DNA of 64,000 nt from Diphasiastrum complanatum (taxonomy: Eukaryota; Streptophyta; Lycopodiopsida; Lycopodiales; Lycopodiaceae). Position 1 is the stretch's first letter, and every line of letters begins with the position of its first letter. The stretch spans positions 45,449,484 through 45,513,483 of the forward strand of contig CM055102.1 of assembly GCA_029204225.1 (NCBI GenBank), read 5' to 3'. Under the pieces are notes generated by a model. That model was not told the origin of the DNA and made no database searches. It worked only from the letters and a program-made list of their open reading frames with translations. A program made the position numbers and the translations under genes. Below are positions 22,501 through 33,062 of this stretch, in pieces.

Positions 22501-23179
22501 TGATACAGGTGCAGGGCACACGCCACAGGCAGGGGTCACAAGTGCATCACGTGGCAGAGGTGGGACACATGGCACAGGTTATACCGGCAGACAGGCAGGG
22601 CACACAGGGGGGGCCAGTGGCATACCTACCTATGTCGACATGATGGAGGAGGCTCTTGATAGAGGGCAGAGTGGTTTAGATGCCGGTCCCGCAGATGTTT
22701 GGATGCGTGCAGCACAGAGTCATGGCCGTTACTACGACAGCACACCAGAGGAGGCACCTGATGACTTTCATTGCACAGATTGGGAGACCATGCAGGGTCA
22801 ACCTAGCCAGCCAGGTGATTTGCATGGGGGTGACGAGGCATTGACAGCTCCTCTTGTCCGCAAGAGACCAAAAAGGCCCAAGGGTGCACTGAACAAGAAA
22901 GGCAAGGCACAGAAACTGCCAGGGAGGAGAGGACGACCACGCAGGGCTCCAGGTACAGGTAAAGGTGCAGTATCACAGCCAATTGGAGCAGGTGTTGTTG
23001 GTTTGGCCTACTTGGGGGCTGATGCGGAGGCTGATTGGGAGGATGAGGATGACGAGTCTTCCCCCTCGGATACACAGCCCATGCCAGTTTTAGACAGGCA
23101 GAGATATCGGCTGCGAGAGTCAACTCGGGGTCCTGAGTTGTCTCCAGAGCATTCGTCTAAGTCAGAGCCAGAGCATTGA
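19547..23179 (+). pseudogene. hAT transposase with DUF659 domain and AT-hook tail, broken
   Basis: From ATG 19547: a BED-like zinc finger (CQYC...HLLSAH, split by a frameshift near 19675); a Pro-rich linker; SLIYKLNLPFAITDSEPFRR; a DUF659-type block (GYSIMSDGWTDVRRRPILN, VVTDNATNC, HIVHTPCAAHDIDLL); KPAPTRFAFDLVVIDRL; then the C-terminal hAT dimerisation block (PITWWTMFGSTYPSIQRLAL and CQRNWSTWPLIHTRRNRL). Likely introns are 21432-21545, 21892-21983 and one ending at 22244, all GT-AG. The C-terminal 250 residues are acidic with two basic AT-hook-like motifs (KRPKRPKGALNKKGK and GRRGRPRRAP). Stops at 20110 and 20551, frame changes near the G-run at 20787 and near 21000, and slippage in a GA repeat near 22365 inactivate it. 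An intact enzyme would bind the element ends and cut and paste them. Confidence 0.88.
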
Positions 23180-23699
23180 TTGTGGCTCTGTTGTTTTAGT
23201 TTCAGTAGTTTGTCTCTAGTAGACCGTCTACCATTGTACTCAGATGATTTTTCACATTATATACAGTGTTTGGCCTACATTATTTGCTGCACGTTGTGCG
23301 TACGTCGCTCTGTACATGTGATGCTTTATTTTATGTCGAATTCTATGTGTGTGTGTGAATCCTATTTTCATTTAATTTTGTTTGAAGTGAATGCTAGCTT
23401 CACATATATGCACCTACATCATGAGCACAGCAATCACCCCTACACCCCAAACGACATTTCATAAACACATGTAATACATCTGCATTTAAAAAAATTACAG
23501 ACATTGCATCTTACATGACCAGGCTCGCGTTGCACAAAAAACAACTATGTATATATTCAACCGTTGTATCAAGATAACATCACATATACTGTCATTTTTT
23601 TAAGCAGCCATCTAGTTATTTGCTGCACCATAAACTGCCGAAAACTACATAGCAACAGTCCGCCACATACGGCTGGACCTTATCTATTCTAAACATCCC
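23180..23699. other. Space between the two convergent hAT frames
   Basis: No coding signal of note. Both frames end toward it, so it should hold the two 3' untranslated regions and polyadenylation sites. Confidence 0.45.
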
Positions 23700-24065
23700 T
23701 CACTGATCCTCCACCGACTCCTCGCCCTCGTCTGGTGCATTGTTTTGTCGCTCTTGCTCTGCCTCCCAGTTAGCCCGAGCTGCCTCTCGGTTAGCCCGAC
23801 GTCTGGCCGCCCTTTCCCTGACCATGATGAGCTGCCGTCGTGTGAAATTCATTCCGATCTGCTCATCCAGATCCAGCTCGACAGCGGGGACAGGATCCAC
23901 AGCGGGGGCGGGTGGCTCCGGTTCCGGATTTCTCTGCCGAGTCTATCGCAGCATCTCTCGCATATCTGCCTCTTGCTTCCGATGTCTCTCGTTGTGCCTT
24001 CGGATATCTTCCTCAAGCTTCCTCTTGGCTTCGCCCTTGGCCTTCGATGGTATGCGCTTTGCCAT
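23700..24065 (-). pseudogene. Second small reading frame of the hAT element (charged, helical)
   Basis: From ATG 24065 on the minus strand, a frame of about 121 codons interrupted by one in-frame TAG at codon 41. The first part is Lys/Arg/Glu-rich (EDIRRHNERHRKQEADMREM); a Pro/Glu/Val linker follows; the last part is a charged helix (MVRERAARRRANREAARANW) with an acidic end. Predicted coiled-coil character; no domain is recognised. A TATA-like string (GGATAAATAGG, minus strand, 24254-24264) lies about 190 bp upstream of the ATG. It is convergent with the transposase. A helper protein role is possible by analogy with two-gene transposons such as PIF/Harbinger, but that is inference. Confidence 0.5.
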
Positions 24066-24253
24066 CTCGATCGACCTTCTTCTCACAGCACCCTAGTCCT
24101 TGAACACCCTCTCACAACACCCTGTCTCTCAAACAGCCTGTCTCTCACAGCCTGTTCTCACAGCCCGTCACCGGCTCTCGCTTGCTCTCTCACTGTCTAT
24201 CACTAGCTCTCTCACAGCCTCTGAAAATGCCAACCACAATGGCATTGTGAGTG

Positions 24254-24264
24254 CCTATTTATCC
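24254..24264 (-). promoter_or_regulatory. Candidate TATA box for the second hAT frame
   Basis: GGATAAATAGG on the minus strand, about 190 bp before ATG 24065. There is no other support for a start site. Confidence 0.35.
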
Positions 24265-24721
24265 CCGCAGCCTGATCGGCCATGTGGATCCCCATCATCC
24301 ATCCATGTGCCTTTGTACCTGCCCCCATGTGATGCTCCCCCCTGTGTTGGTCTCCCATTGGGCCCATGGTCTGCTCACCCACAATGCCCATGTGCCTCTG
24401 TACTTGCCCCCATGTGATGCTACCCCCCTGTGTTGGTCTCCCATTGGCCCCTCGGTCTGCTCACTCGCAATGCCCATGTGCCACTGCAACAGTCCCCTGC
24501 ATCATGTACTGTACCCTCTTTTTTTACACCCAAAACCCCCTTTTTTTACTTTTTTTTGTCCTTTTTTGGTAGTTAATATGCAAAAAAAAATTATTAAAAA
24601 TATATTAGAAAATATAAAAAATGGTACCGCCCTGGTACCGCGGATCCCAGGGTGGTACCGTACCGCCAGTACCACTGATATGGTACCGGCGGTACCATAC
24701 CAACGGTACCACGAGGTACTA

Positions 24722-24724
<3 letters not shown>

Positions 24725-24765
<41 letters not shown>

Positions 24766-25450
24766 ACGTTCTAGACAGCGACAGCGTTCCAGGTTCTGGA
24801 ATGCTACCCCCCCCCCCCAAAACGTGTTCCGGATGCATCTATGAGATCAATAAAGTGGTTCCTCATTAAAAAAATAGCAAGTGATGTGTTTAACTAATTG
24901 TGCTATTAAAACTTTTAAAGCTACCCTGAAGGCAATGGGGCTTTATGCTTACTGGTATTTTATCAGCTACTGGAATTCCAGAAAACTGAACCTGGGTAGG
25001 TGAGCCAACCTCATGCACAATACACCAACTCACCTTGTGTGGGAAGATAAATGGGGCTTAATGGCATGACATATTTACGCCCAAGCACTTGGATTTTTAC
25101 CACGTGGCATACTTGCCACTTTGACTCTTTTCAAAGCTTAATCCTGAGAACATGGCAAAATTTGAACTTTCAATGACAAAACCCAACAGTGGTGGGCTTC
25201 AATTCATATCGTGTACCCAGCATAACCAGGATCCCAACGCCAATAACATAAATAACATAAACAGGAGGAGGTTCGAGAAGTAACCTCTGGTGCTGACATC
25301 AGCATGGGGCGGGTTACGTGGTAACTTCCTCTAGCTAGTAAGAAAATAAAATTTCAAAAACTCAATTTTCAAACAGCTGGTTTCGCTGGCTTTCCATGGA
25401 CCCAGGTTCACCCTACTCACCCTAGCCGGTTTCACGACCCGGGGGGGTGC
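24725..25450. other. (TA)n, C-run and unassigned sequence right of the hAT element
   Basis: (TA)n runs to about 24761. Then comes a short piece with GCGTTCCAGGTTCTGGAATGC, a C-run at 24809-24821 and AACGTGTTCCGG, resembling the GTTCC-GGAACG repeats elsewhere in the window. The rest shows no gene or domain. Confidence 0.4.
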
Positions 25451-25690
25451 AGGCCGGCTCCGAGGTCCTTCCGCCCGGGAAGCTGAGGAGCTGACCCTTC
25501 CTCCTCGGCCCTTCCGCGACGTGAATTCATTTTTGACATTGTTTTTTCTTTATTTTTTGTTGTAAATTTTTTTTTACACACGTTCCGGGCGAAATGTGTG
25601 TGTAAAAAAAGGTAATTCTTTTACAATGTCTGTAAAGAATTTTGCCATAAAATAATTTGCCTCACATGCTCCATTTCCTTTGTAAAAATG
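25451..25690. repeat. Dispersed repeat P, copy 1
   Basis: Shares with 27373-27640 and 44828-45140 the block GGCCGGCTCCGAGG...CTTCCGCCCGGGAAG, then TTCATTTTT, then TTTTTTTACA...TTCCGGGCG...TGTGTAAAAAA. The second half is an imperfect palindrome. It has no coding potential. Confidence 0.75.
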
Positions 25691-26319
25691 TTAAAATTGA
25701 TTTTACGTTAAGGAAAACATTATGGGGAAAGCAGACCCTGTGACAAGACTACTTTTTTTTTCAGCAAAAGGATTCTGTAACAGTTGCGAGCAGAATCTAA
25801 TGTTGGGACCTAATTTTGACGTTTGAGAAGCAGATGTACAAGAGTAACTATGCGAGAATGGTTCTTCTCAAACTTTCTCATTTAAATGAAACACCAATTT
25901 GCATCATTTAAAGCAAAATTGCTACTGTCGATGCTTCTCCTCTATAAACATTTTTTCACGTAGCTATCTGGAAAATAGTAAGCAACAAAGCTCGCAGCTA
26001 TCACTAGCATTGCAGACTTACCAGAAACTGAACAGTAATTACCCGGGGCGGCTTCCTTTGAGTTGCGCATATTTCAACAAGAACTTCACGCGTAGCTGCC
26101 CGTTACAGCCCATCACCGAATTCTTTGCGTACTATGTTTGATGATGAACCAAACAAGTGCAAACTATGTTTGATGATGAACGAAACCAGCAAGCGAATGC
26201 CAATAGCTCATGGAAACTCTGGGCGGCATTGGAAACGCAGCATGATCGACAAGGCATTGCAAAAACAAGCGACCAATTGAATGTTAAAAGGTAGCAACAG
26301 TAGCACGTTGGCTGTATGT

Positions 26320-26321
<2 letters not shown>
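25691..26321. other. Unassigned sequence
   Basis: The 80-codon plus frame at 25899-26141 has no motif. I see nothing else. Confidence 0.4.

Positions 26322-26377
<56 letters not shown>
26322..26377. repeat. (AG)n microsatellite
   Basis: About 56 bp of uninterrupted AG. The long plus-strand frames across it (runs of Arg-Glu) are made by the repeat and are not taken as a gene. Confidence 0.97.
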
Positions 26378-26381
<4 letters not shown>

Positions 26382-27372
26382 AAAAAGGACAGAAGCTCAG
26401 AGAGAAGCGGTCGAAAGGAATCTAGAAGAAAGGTTGTTTGTGAAAGAGAGACGGATGATGGCATGGCAGATCAAAAAAGCGAGAGATGGGTCCTTTGCCG
26501 GGAAGGCGAGACGAGAGAGGTGGCAAACGGCGGCGATCACCAATATTTTATGTGACAACGGAGGAGTTCGCTACCTGGCAAGCCTCAAAGGGAATGGATG
26601 GATGGATGGATGATGATGCTTAAACACACATTTTTGGTCACGCGTCACCGTGTCGGCAGCGTGCATGGTGCATCTGCTGCACAGGTCCCACACCATCAAG
26701 GGGGCAGAGGAGACATCGTTTTTCTCCCTTATCCCCATTCATTACCATTTGAGCCCTTGGGCTTGTCTCCCAAGACCTGCACCTCGTATCCAAAAGACAC
26801 TCCTTGTGTACCTAATATCTAAAAGACACTTTTTTTTAGGGTAGTGTAGACCATTGTTGGGCGGGTACTGATATTTTTAATATGAGCCGGGTCATGGTAT
26901 TGTACTTTTTCAAAAGTATTCATACCAACTGGGTATGAATATCACCATGTTTGTAAATTCGTGGCTGGTATCAATAGGCCTAGGTATTGCAGGGATGATA
27001 CCAGCCGAGTATAAACTTGGGTATGAGTATTTGGCCATATAGTACAAGTTTAATATTAGGTATTTTTTATAAGGAGGCTAGTTACCAGCAATAGCAAGTT
27101 GAGTCTTTGGAGTGGCAAAACCTACTACGGTAGGAAACCATCAGATGAAGGATACATCATGTAGTAGTAGCAATGGATGACTTAGATTAGATTGCTACGG
27201 CTTTAAATCGGGCTCATCTTGACCAACCGCAATCTGTCACATGCTTGTTGTTACCCTTCACAAATGCTATGTGGGATGAGCCTATTGTGTTGGCCATATA
27301 GGTTAGTGAGCTGAAGAACCTATTTCACACCATAAGAGTCATTTATGATGCAACAACTATCTAATGATAAGG
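26378..27372. other. Unassigned sequence with a short GGAT repeat
   Basis: A GGAT tetranucleotide run stands at about 26594-26612. Around 26860-27010 a GGGTATGAATAT-type word recurs several times. No gene is recognised. Confidence 0.4.
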
Positions 27373-27640
27373 GGGGAATGTCTCCCTTCAAGGGCAATCC
27401 GCCCGGGAAGTTCATCCGCTCGAGGGCGGAAGCCTTTCCTCGGGCAAAAAGTCCCAAGGAGGCATCCTTCCCTATCATAATTTCTGATTTTTTTAAATGT
27501 CTTTTTTGCTATAAATGTTTTTTACATGTACCTTTTGCGCGGAAGGTGCACTTAAAAAAAAAATTCTTTACATGCACCTTCCAGCATCCAGGTGCATGTA
27601 AACATTTTTGAAAAACAAAAAGGGAGATGCACAAATTTTG
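27373..27640. repeat. Dispersed repeat P, copy 2 (diverged)
   Basis: It has CAATCCGCCCGGGAAG, CTCGAGGGCGGAAGCC and the palindromic half TTTTACATGTACC...GCGCGGAAGGTGCACTTAAAAA, as in copies 1 and 3, with more substitutions. Confidence 0.7.
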
Positions 27641-28045
27641 CGTAGGGAGGTGCCCCTTTGCCTTTGTAAAAAAGAAAAAATTGAGATTCACCTCACCCTT
27701 AAATCTTTGGGAGCCCACCAGTGTGGTTAAAAATACGCTCTCCTATTAAATCTATTGGCCGAGGGGGGGGAGTGGTCAAGGGCCTTTTGGCCTAAAAGCG
27801 ACTCCAAGAAAATGGGAACACTCGGGCACCATTATACCAAGGCTGAAAGGATTGGTAACACGAGTAGTCCCTTACGTAAAGTTTTGTTTTTGTGATTTTA
27901 TTTGTTGTATGTTTTGTTTTGTTTTTTTGGGTTTGGTGATTTTTCATTGTTTTTTTTTTTCTAATTTGACTATGATATTCGAATGGTGGACAAGTTCAAA
28001 AAAAAATTGTCGATGACGTGTGTATGGACAACCAATGACGACCAA
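27641..28045. other. Unassigned spacer
   Basis: T-rich sequence with a G-run at 27763-27770. No gene is seen. Confidence 0.4.
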
Positions 28046-28177
28046 TGAAATGTGTGTATGGACAGCTTATGACAGCCAATGACGGTCGTCACATAGCAAG
28101 TCCCAATTCTGTCGATGAAATGTGTGTATGGACAGCCAATGAATGACGGCCGTCACATGGCAAGTCCCAATTCTGTC
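28046..28177. repeat. 69-bp tandem repeat, two copies
   Basis: ATGAAATGTGTGTATGGACAGC starts at 28046 and 28115; both copies run on to GCAAGTCCCAATTCTGTC. Partial pieces (GTGTGTATGGACAACCAATG) precede them from about 28017. Confidence 0.85.
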
Positions 28178-29729
28178 AAAACATGGGACAATATGTGGCA
28201 GCCCTTCACTGGCTATCCACATAAACATCAAATCAGAATTCTCATGTGCTATGTGTCAATTGTTATCATCTTACTTTATTGAGAGAAAGATGGAAAAATC
28301 ACATCAAGAAGTACATGATTAAAGATAGAAAAATTGAACGCCCAAAGACAAACATAAATATATTGTTATCGGTTGTCCCACATAAGAGTTGTGGTAAAAT
28401 TGCTCACAAAAAATTTTGCTTCCAGATTGCCATAAAGATTTGGGTTTTGGAAGTGCCTCCAGAATACAAAGACGAACTACAAAGAGATTCCAAGAGTGAT
28501 GTCTCTTCCCTACTTATAGACAAACTCCCTAACTTAACTAAACATAAGCCCTTGTTAAGTCTTGTTATATGTATTTGGACCCTTGTTGACCTATTATCCT
28601 TATTCGAACCCTTTGGAGGGCCTAAAGAGGGATCGCCTTGTTCTTAAGACTAGTAATAGCTCCTTTTGGGTCTAAGAAACTTACATTGGATATTCTGATA
28701 TGTTGATAAGCACTTATGTACTAAAAATACATGACACTCCCCATACTTAAACATTTTTGTCCTCAAAAATGAAAATGCTTGTTCGATGAACTAAAATGCT
28801 CCATTTAAGTAGTTTTGAAGAAGATATCATGTCCAACAATTGTTCTATAGTTGTAGATCCAAGGCTGTTTGAATTGAATCCATCTAATAGCTTTAGGCTT
28901 TTCCATTAAGAAGAAAATATGGTCTAGCTTGTAGAATATTTTAAAATTTTCGATTATTATGCCATTATTTACAATGTACCAAAATTTTTGATCGGGCAAG
29001 GGAGATGGAAGAATGCGAACGGAGAAGAGAGCAGGAATATTGCAGAACAACTCTCCCGTTACAATCAGCTGCTAGATGCAAAAACAGTCTGATAGAAAGC
29101 TTATGCTAAATATAATCACAGCTTTAAGTGTCCTAATTGTCCAACAGGATCTTAAAAATTAATTCATACTCACAAAAACAAGAGTACAGTCCACCGAAGA
29201 GATTACAAATGGTTTGTGTGTGGTATTACTAAAAAATGGATTCAATATGAAGTTTGATTCTGAAATAGATCGAAAGAGCAGTATGATATTGCGAGTTCCT
29301 CAGGCATCAAAGACAGCCATCGTTTGATCAAAAACTGAGGAGTCGTAGACGTCCGTGTTCTGATCATAGTGAGTGAACAAACGCGATCAAAGAGCGATAA
29401 AGTGCATTCAATCACAACAAGCATTCATCTACGTTATACACAGATAGAAAAGCATGCTGCTGCTATATTACACTGAAGCACAATAAAGTAGCAGTTACAA
29501 CCAAAATGACGGCGTAATTGGGAGGCTCAAAATCATTCGTCTCATGGATGGAGCGTCTCAAGTAATCTGTGTTGGGATGATCTATTTATAGATTGCATCC
29601 ATGTATTAACTAGATTAAATGTTTGTCACCTAATTAAATAAGTCGTCGTACTTGGAAGTATATGGCTTTTGTGACAACTATACATAGTGTATATAGTCAA
29701 CGAATTAGGAACGTTGACGCGGACGAAGA
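28178..29729. other. Unassigned sequence
   Basis: The longest frame is a 133-codon plus frame at 28246-28647 with no recognisable domain and no clear codon bias. I do not call it a gene. The rest shows neither repeats nor retroelement motifs that I can name. Confidence 0.35.
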
Positions 29730-30120
29730 CGTCGCATATTCTCTCACTTCGCATTTTACGTGAAGTGGTTTTCTCTCACTTCACAAATTTTGAGAAGTGG
29801 CTGGGAACGTCCTTCGTTCAAAATAGACGACCTTCACTTTTTCTCTCTCTTCGGGATTTTGCGAAAAGCTGCAGGTGCCCTTAAAAAGGCGAAGGTGCCA
29901 TCAAAAAGGCAAAGATGTCTTTAAAACAGTTTAACTCATGAAAATAGATGACCTTCGGAAATTTTCTCTCTCTTCGCATTTTTCAGGAAAATGCGAAAAA
30001 GCCGAAGGTGTTAAAAACAGTCAAACTTTTGAACTGCACAAGTTAAACTTGAACTATGCAAGTGTCACATTTCGGGGAAATGCGAAAAAGCTGAAGCTGT
30101 TGAAAACATAGTTTATTTCT
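29730..30120. repeat. Cluster of degenerate TTCGCATTTT/GAAAATGCGAAAAAGC repeats
   Basis: Several partial copies of a unit with TTCTCTCTTCG(C/G)ATTTT and (G)AAAATGCGAAAAAGCYGAAGGTG occur, partly as inverted pairs. It lies just beyond the 3' end of the minus-strand copia pol, so it may be part of that element's 3' LTR. Confidence 0.5.
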
Positions 30121-30159
30121 GCAGACTATTGCGACACTTAGTGTATTTCTGTAGACTGT

Positions 30160-31440
30160 CAAAAATGTAATGTATTTCTGCAGACTTGTTCTAAATGCTA
30201 ATTCGTGGAAGTTGTTGAATATGGCCAAGTCTTCAATGATTTCAAGTTATTGAACTTAACATTTGGAGCAATATTGAAAGATCACTTGCCCTGAGAAAAC
30301 TTTCTCCCGAAAAAAATGATACTGGATTTCTCTGTGTTTGGATTTGCCATGAAATCTGGGCTTCAGTGACAGTGAAATACAGCTCAAGTTGTCACACAGA
30401 ATGGTGGTAGCTTTGGACTAAGTGTGATGTAAGTCGTGAAGTAACAAACTGATCCATACAACTTCTTTTAAAGCTTGACATACTACGATGTACTCTGCCT
30501 CGGTCGAAGAAAGCGCAACTGATTTTTGCTTCCTTGAGTTCCACGAAATCGGTCCTCCTGCCAAATAGAAACAGAACCCGGAGGTAGATTATCTGGTAGA
30601 GACTGTTCCTCCCCAATTTGAGTTAGAGTAGCCTCGCAGGACGAGTGGGTCGATAGCATTTCCATAAAATGTGATCTAAACTTCCCTGAATATATCTCAT
30701 CACTCTCTTTAATACTTTCCAATGAGAGATCCTAGGATTAGACATGAATTGACTTAACGGGCTAATAGTGTATGCTAAATCTGCTCTAGTACACAACATT
30801 GCATACATCAAAGATCCTATTAGTGAATGATAAGAGTACTTCACTATAAGAATCAGCACAAGTAGGTTTAGTCAATACTATATCTGGATCTATTGGAGTA
30901 TCAATTGGTTTGCAATCAGACATATGAAACATTTCTAAAATGCCTTTTAGATATGTTTGCTGGCTAAGATAGATCTTATTATGAAGCCTATTTCTATTAT
31001 TGTGAATTCCTAGCAAAGAATGGACAGCTCCTAAATCAGTCATGTCAAATTCCTTTAACAGATCACTCTTAGTAGTGTGCAGAAGAGAAGTGTCGTTAGA
31101 CAAAATAAATGCATCATCTATGTAAAGAGCTATGTGCACTGAATTGGTGTCTATATGCTTCGAATGAACATTACAGTCAACTGAATTGTTTGCAAATTCC
31201 AATTGAATGAGATAAGAGTTGATTCTATCGAACCATGCTCTTGCGGCCTGTTTTAGACCGTAGATTGCTTTGTGCAGCTTTCACACTTTGTGCTCTTGGC
31301 CTTTGACTTTGAATCTTTCCTGTTAGAAGGTATACAACTCCTCTTTGACGTTGTCATTGAGAAATGTTGTCTTGACATCCATTTGGTGCATTTCGAGGTC
31401 TTCTGCGGCTACTAAATTTTGCTCTATAAAGAAAGAACTC
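30160..31440 (-). pseudogene. Copia RT/RNase H 3' part, decayed
   Basis: Read on the minus strand: RT pieces (HKAIYGLKQAARAWFDRI near 31260; ALYIDDAFILSNDTSLL, the YVDD-equivalent motif, near 31120; DLGAVHSLLGI; YLKGILEMFHMSDCKPIDTP), then SHSLIGSLMYAML-like and RADLAYTISPLSQFMSNP. RNase H follows, with GGPISWNSRKQKSVALSSTE and AEYIVVCQALKEVVWI in broken frames down to about 30430, and a faint end of the domain near 30200. At least four frameshifts or stops. Gag, protease and integrase are absent: the upstream boundary is near 31440, where plus-strand sequence of another element begins. Confidence 0.8.
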
Positions 31441-31529
31441 ACAAATGACTACTCTTTGCTCCTATTTATCTTATTTTGAGGCTTGAATTTAGGTCTTCTA
31501 GAACCTTCTAACACTGGCTCTAGGCCTTC

Positions 31530-33062
31530 CAATATCCATGGAAAAGGAGGAAAAGGTTTGTGAAGCATGTGCTTTGGCTAAAGCACATAGGTTTTCTTTC
31601 TCTAACACTATCACTAAGACTACTCACCCTCTTAAGTTAGATGTACATTTTGCTAGCACAAAGAGCAATGGTAGAGCCACAATGTTTGTAATCTTGAATG
31701 ATGAATCCTTTAAGAATCATATTGGCAAAGAATGGTTGAGATCAAGGAGGAGCTTGATCAAGAGGAGGAGCAAAATCCGAGAGCTTCAACTATTCCAAGG
31801 ACAGCCACAAGAGCAAAGATGGAGCTATCAATGCTCACTTTTGTGGACAAGGAAAGGCAAGTTGGAAAGGGGTGTACATTTTGTACTTCATTTACTGAGT
31901 TTTATAATGAAGTCCCTTTGAATTCTAAAGTATGTAATGAAAGGTGGTTGTCATATCTACTTACTCTTGAGTGTGCTAGAAGTAAGCATGGCATTTTCAT
32001 TCATAAGTTGAAAGATTTTGACTTCATTTTCAAAGAGGCATATGGTGAACCTTGTATGAGAGTAAGTGAATCATCCTTGCAAGACACTTATATCCATACA
32101 AGAGTATTTGACCTCATTGGTTTCAAGTTCAACAAGTATGTAATGTAAATTGCTAGTGGTAAGCAATTGTGCACTAGTAAATTTGGTATATATAATCTTG
32201 GTGATTGTTTTGTTGACTTGAAAGATCATATTGAGAAGAATAACATTCAGTTTTGGAGACTTGAAAACAAAGTCCTTGAGAGTCTTGAAAAAGATCATGG
32301 TTTGGATCCATGTTTTCATCAACACCAAGAGGGAGATGAAGAAAAAAGACATCAAGGAGGAACCTGAGAAGGAGCACTTGTCTCAAGGCAAAAGAGACCT
32401 GAATGTACATCAATATGAAGGTTTGGGTAAAGAGAAAGGAGTAGCAAAGAAGTTTATCCATATCTCTCTTTACTCATCTTATTTTGTGTTTGATAAAAAA
32501 CATGTCATGTATTTGACAAAGTCCTTTGATGATGCTAGTATGAATATTGTTTTTCATCCTATATCTTATGATGATGAAATAATGATCAGTACTACTTTGA
32601 TTGGAGTTTCAAATATGTATTCAAAGGCCTCATCTTGTGATCCATTCACTCTTGAATTTCCAAGGAATAAAGACCTTCATTGGAAGGATGCCAAGTTGGA
32701 GTTCATTGTTGTGGTGGATAAAGTCAATATGGTGATATCTCAAGCTTTGGTTGTATGTGCTTCATACAAAAGTTGGATATTATGGAAAGCTGTTGTTTTT
32801 CATGTTTATTTTGAGGAGGAGACTCACATTTTGCAGCCCAAGGTGATCATTCAACAACCTACCAAAGACAAAGCTTGGATCTTGAAGACAACCTTTATGG
32901 AGCTCTCACTACATTTGACAACTTGGAGCTCAAATTATGCTCTTATTATAATGAGTGATCATACTCACTACATACATCAAGAACCTGTAAATTATGTTAT
33001 TTTTATGCATGTAATTGTTATTGATCCAGGATAGTCTCATCAAGCTAAATTGTGAGGAGGAG
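31530..33062 (+). mobile_element. 3' part of a plus-strand LTR retroelement with unusual content
   Basis: It starts with a copia integrase zinc-finger piece (EACALAKAHRFSFSN, 31553-31610) followed by THPLKLDV. No RT follows. Instead there are two anonymous frames (31732-32148 and 32231-33034), and the segment ends with a purine tract TGTGAGGAGGAG directly before an LTR-like start TGTTGAAATTTCAC at 33063. The order integrase piece, foreign frame, polypurine tract, LTR suggests a large deletion or captured sequence. Confidence 0.5.
32231..33034 (+). CDS. Unrecognised 267-codon frame before a polypurine tract
   Basis: The longest uninterrupted frame between 13 and 52 kb apart from the gag at 52.6 kb. 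The N-terminal third is Lys/Glu-rich (KREMKKKDIKEEPEKEHLSQ); the middle and end are hydrophobic-mixed (SSYFVFDKKHVMYLTKSFDD; EFIVVVDKVNMVISQALVVC). I recognise no domain, signal peptide or zinc finger. The frame at 31732-32148 just before it, in another phase, is similar in composition and might be the same ORF broken by frameshift. Its position directly before a polypurine tract is where plant LTR elements carry env-like or captured genes. A chance frame cannot be excluded. Confidence 0.3.
   Translation: MRRITFSFGDLKTKSLRVLKKIMVWIHVFINTKREMKKKDIKEEPEKEHLSQGKRDLNVHQYEGLGKEKGVAKKFIHISLYSSYFVFDKKHVMYLTKSFDDASMNIVFHPISYDDEIMISTTLIGVSNMYSKASSCDPFTLEFPRNKDLHWKDAKLEFIVVVDKVNMVISQALVVCASYKSWILWKAVVFHVYFEEETHILQPKVIIQQPTKDKAWILKTTFMELSLHLTTWSSNYALIIMSDHTHYIHQEPVNYVIFMHVIVIDPG

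Larger units (their letters stand above)
19163..24724 (+). mobile_element. 5.56-kb hAT transposon with two reading frames
   Basis: Left end TCATAGGTCCCGCGGTACTG, right end (inward) TCATAGTACCTCGTGGTACC; both border (TA)n. Subterminal regions are full of GGTACC and CCGCGGTACC words, plausible transposase-binding repeats. Inside is a broken hAT transposase (19547-23179, plus) and a second convergent frame (24065-23700, minus). Length, ends and domain content fit an autonomous-type hAT element that has lost its coding integrity. Confidence 0.85.

Noticed and set aside
22254-22575. Minus-strand frames across the hAT C-terminus
   Set aside because: They mirror the plus-strand transposase tail, which has recognisable hAT and AT-hook motifs.
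26281-26613. Plus-strand 110-codon frame with Arg-Glu repeats as a gene
   Set aside because: The repeat part is the (AG)n microsatellite; the remainder has no domain and overlaps equally long frames in other phases.
28246-28647. 133-codon plus-strand frame as a host gene
   Set aside because: No domain, no neighbouring exon signals and ordinary AT-rich composition; length alone is weak evidence in this window.
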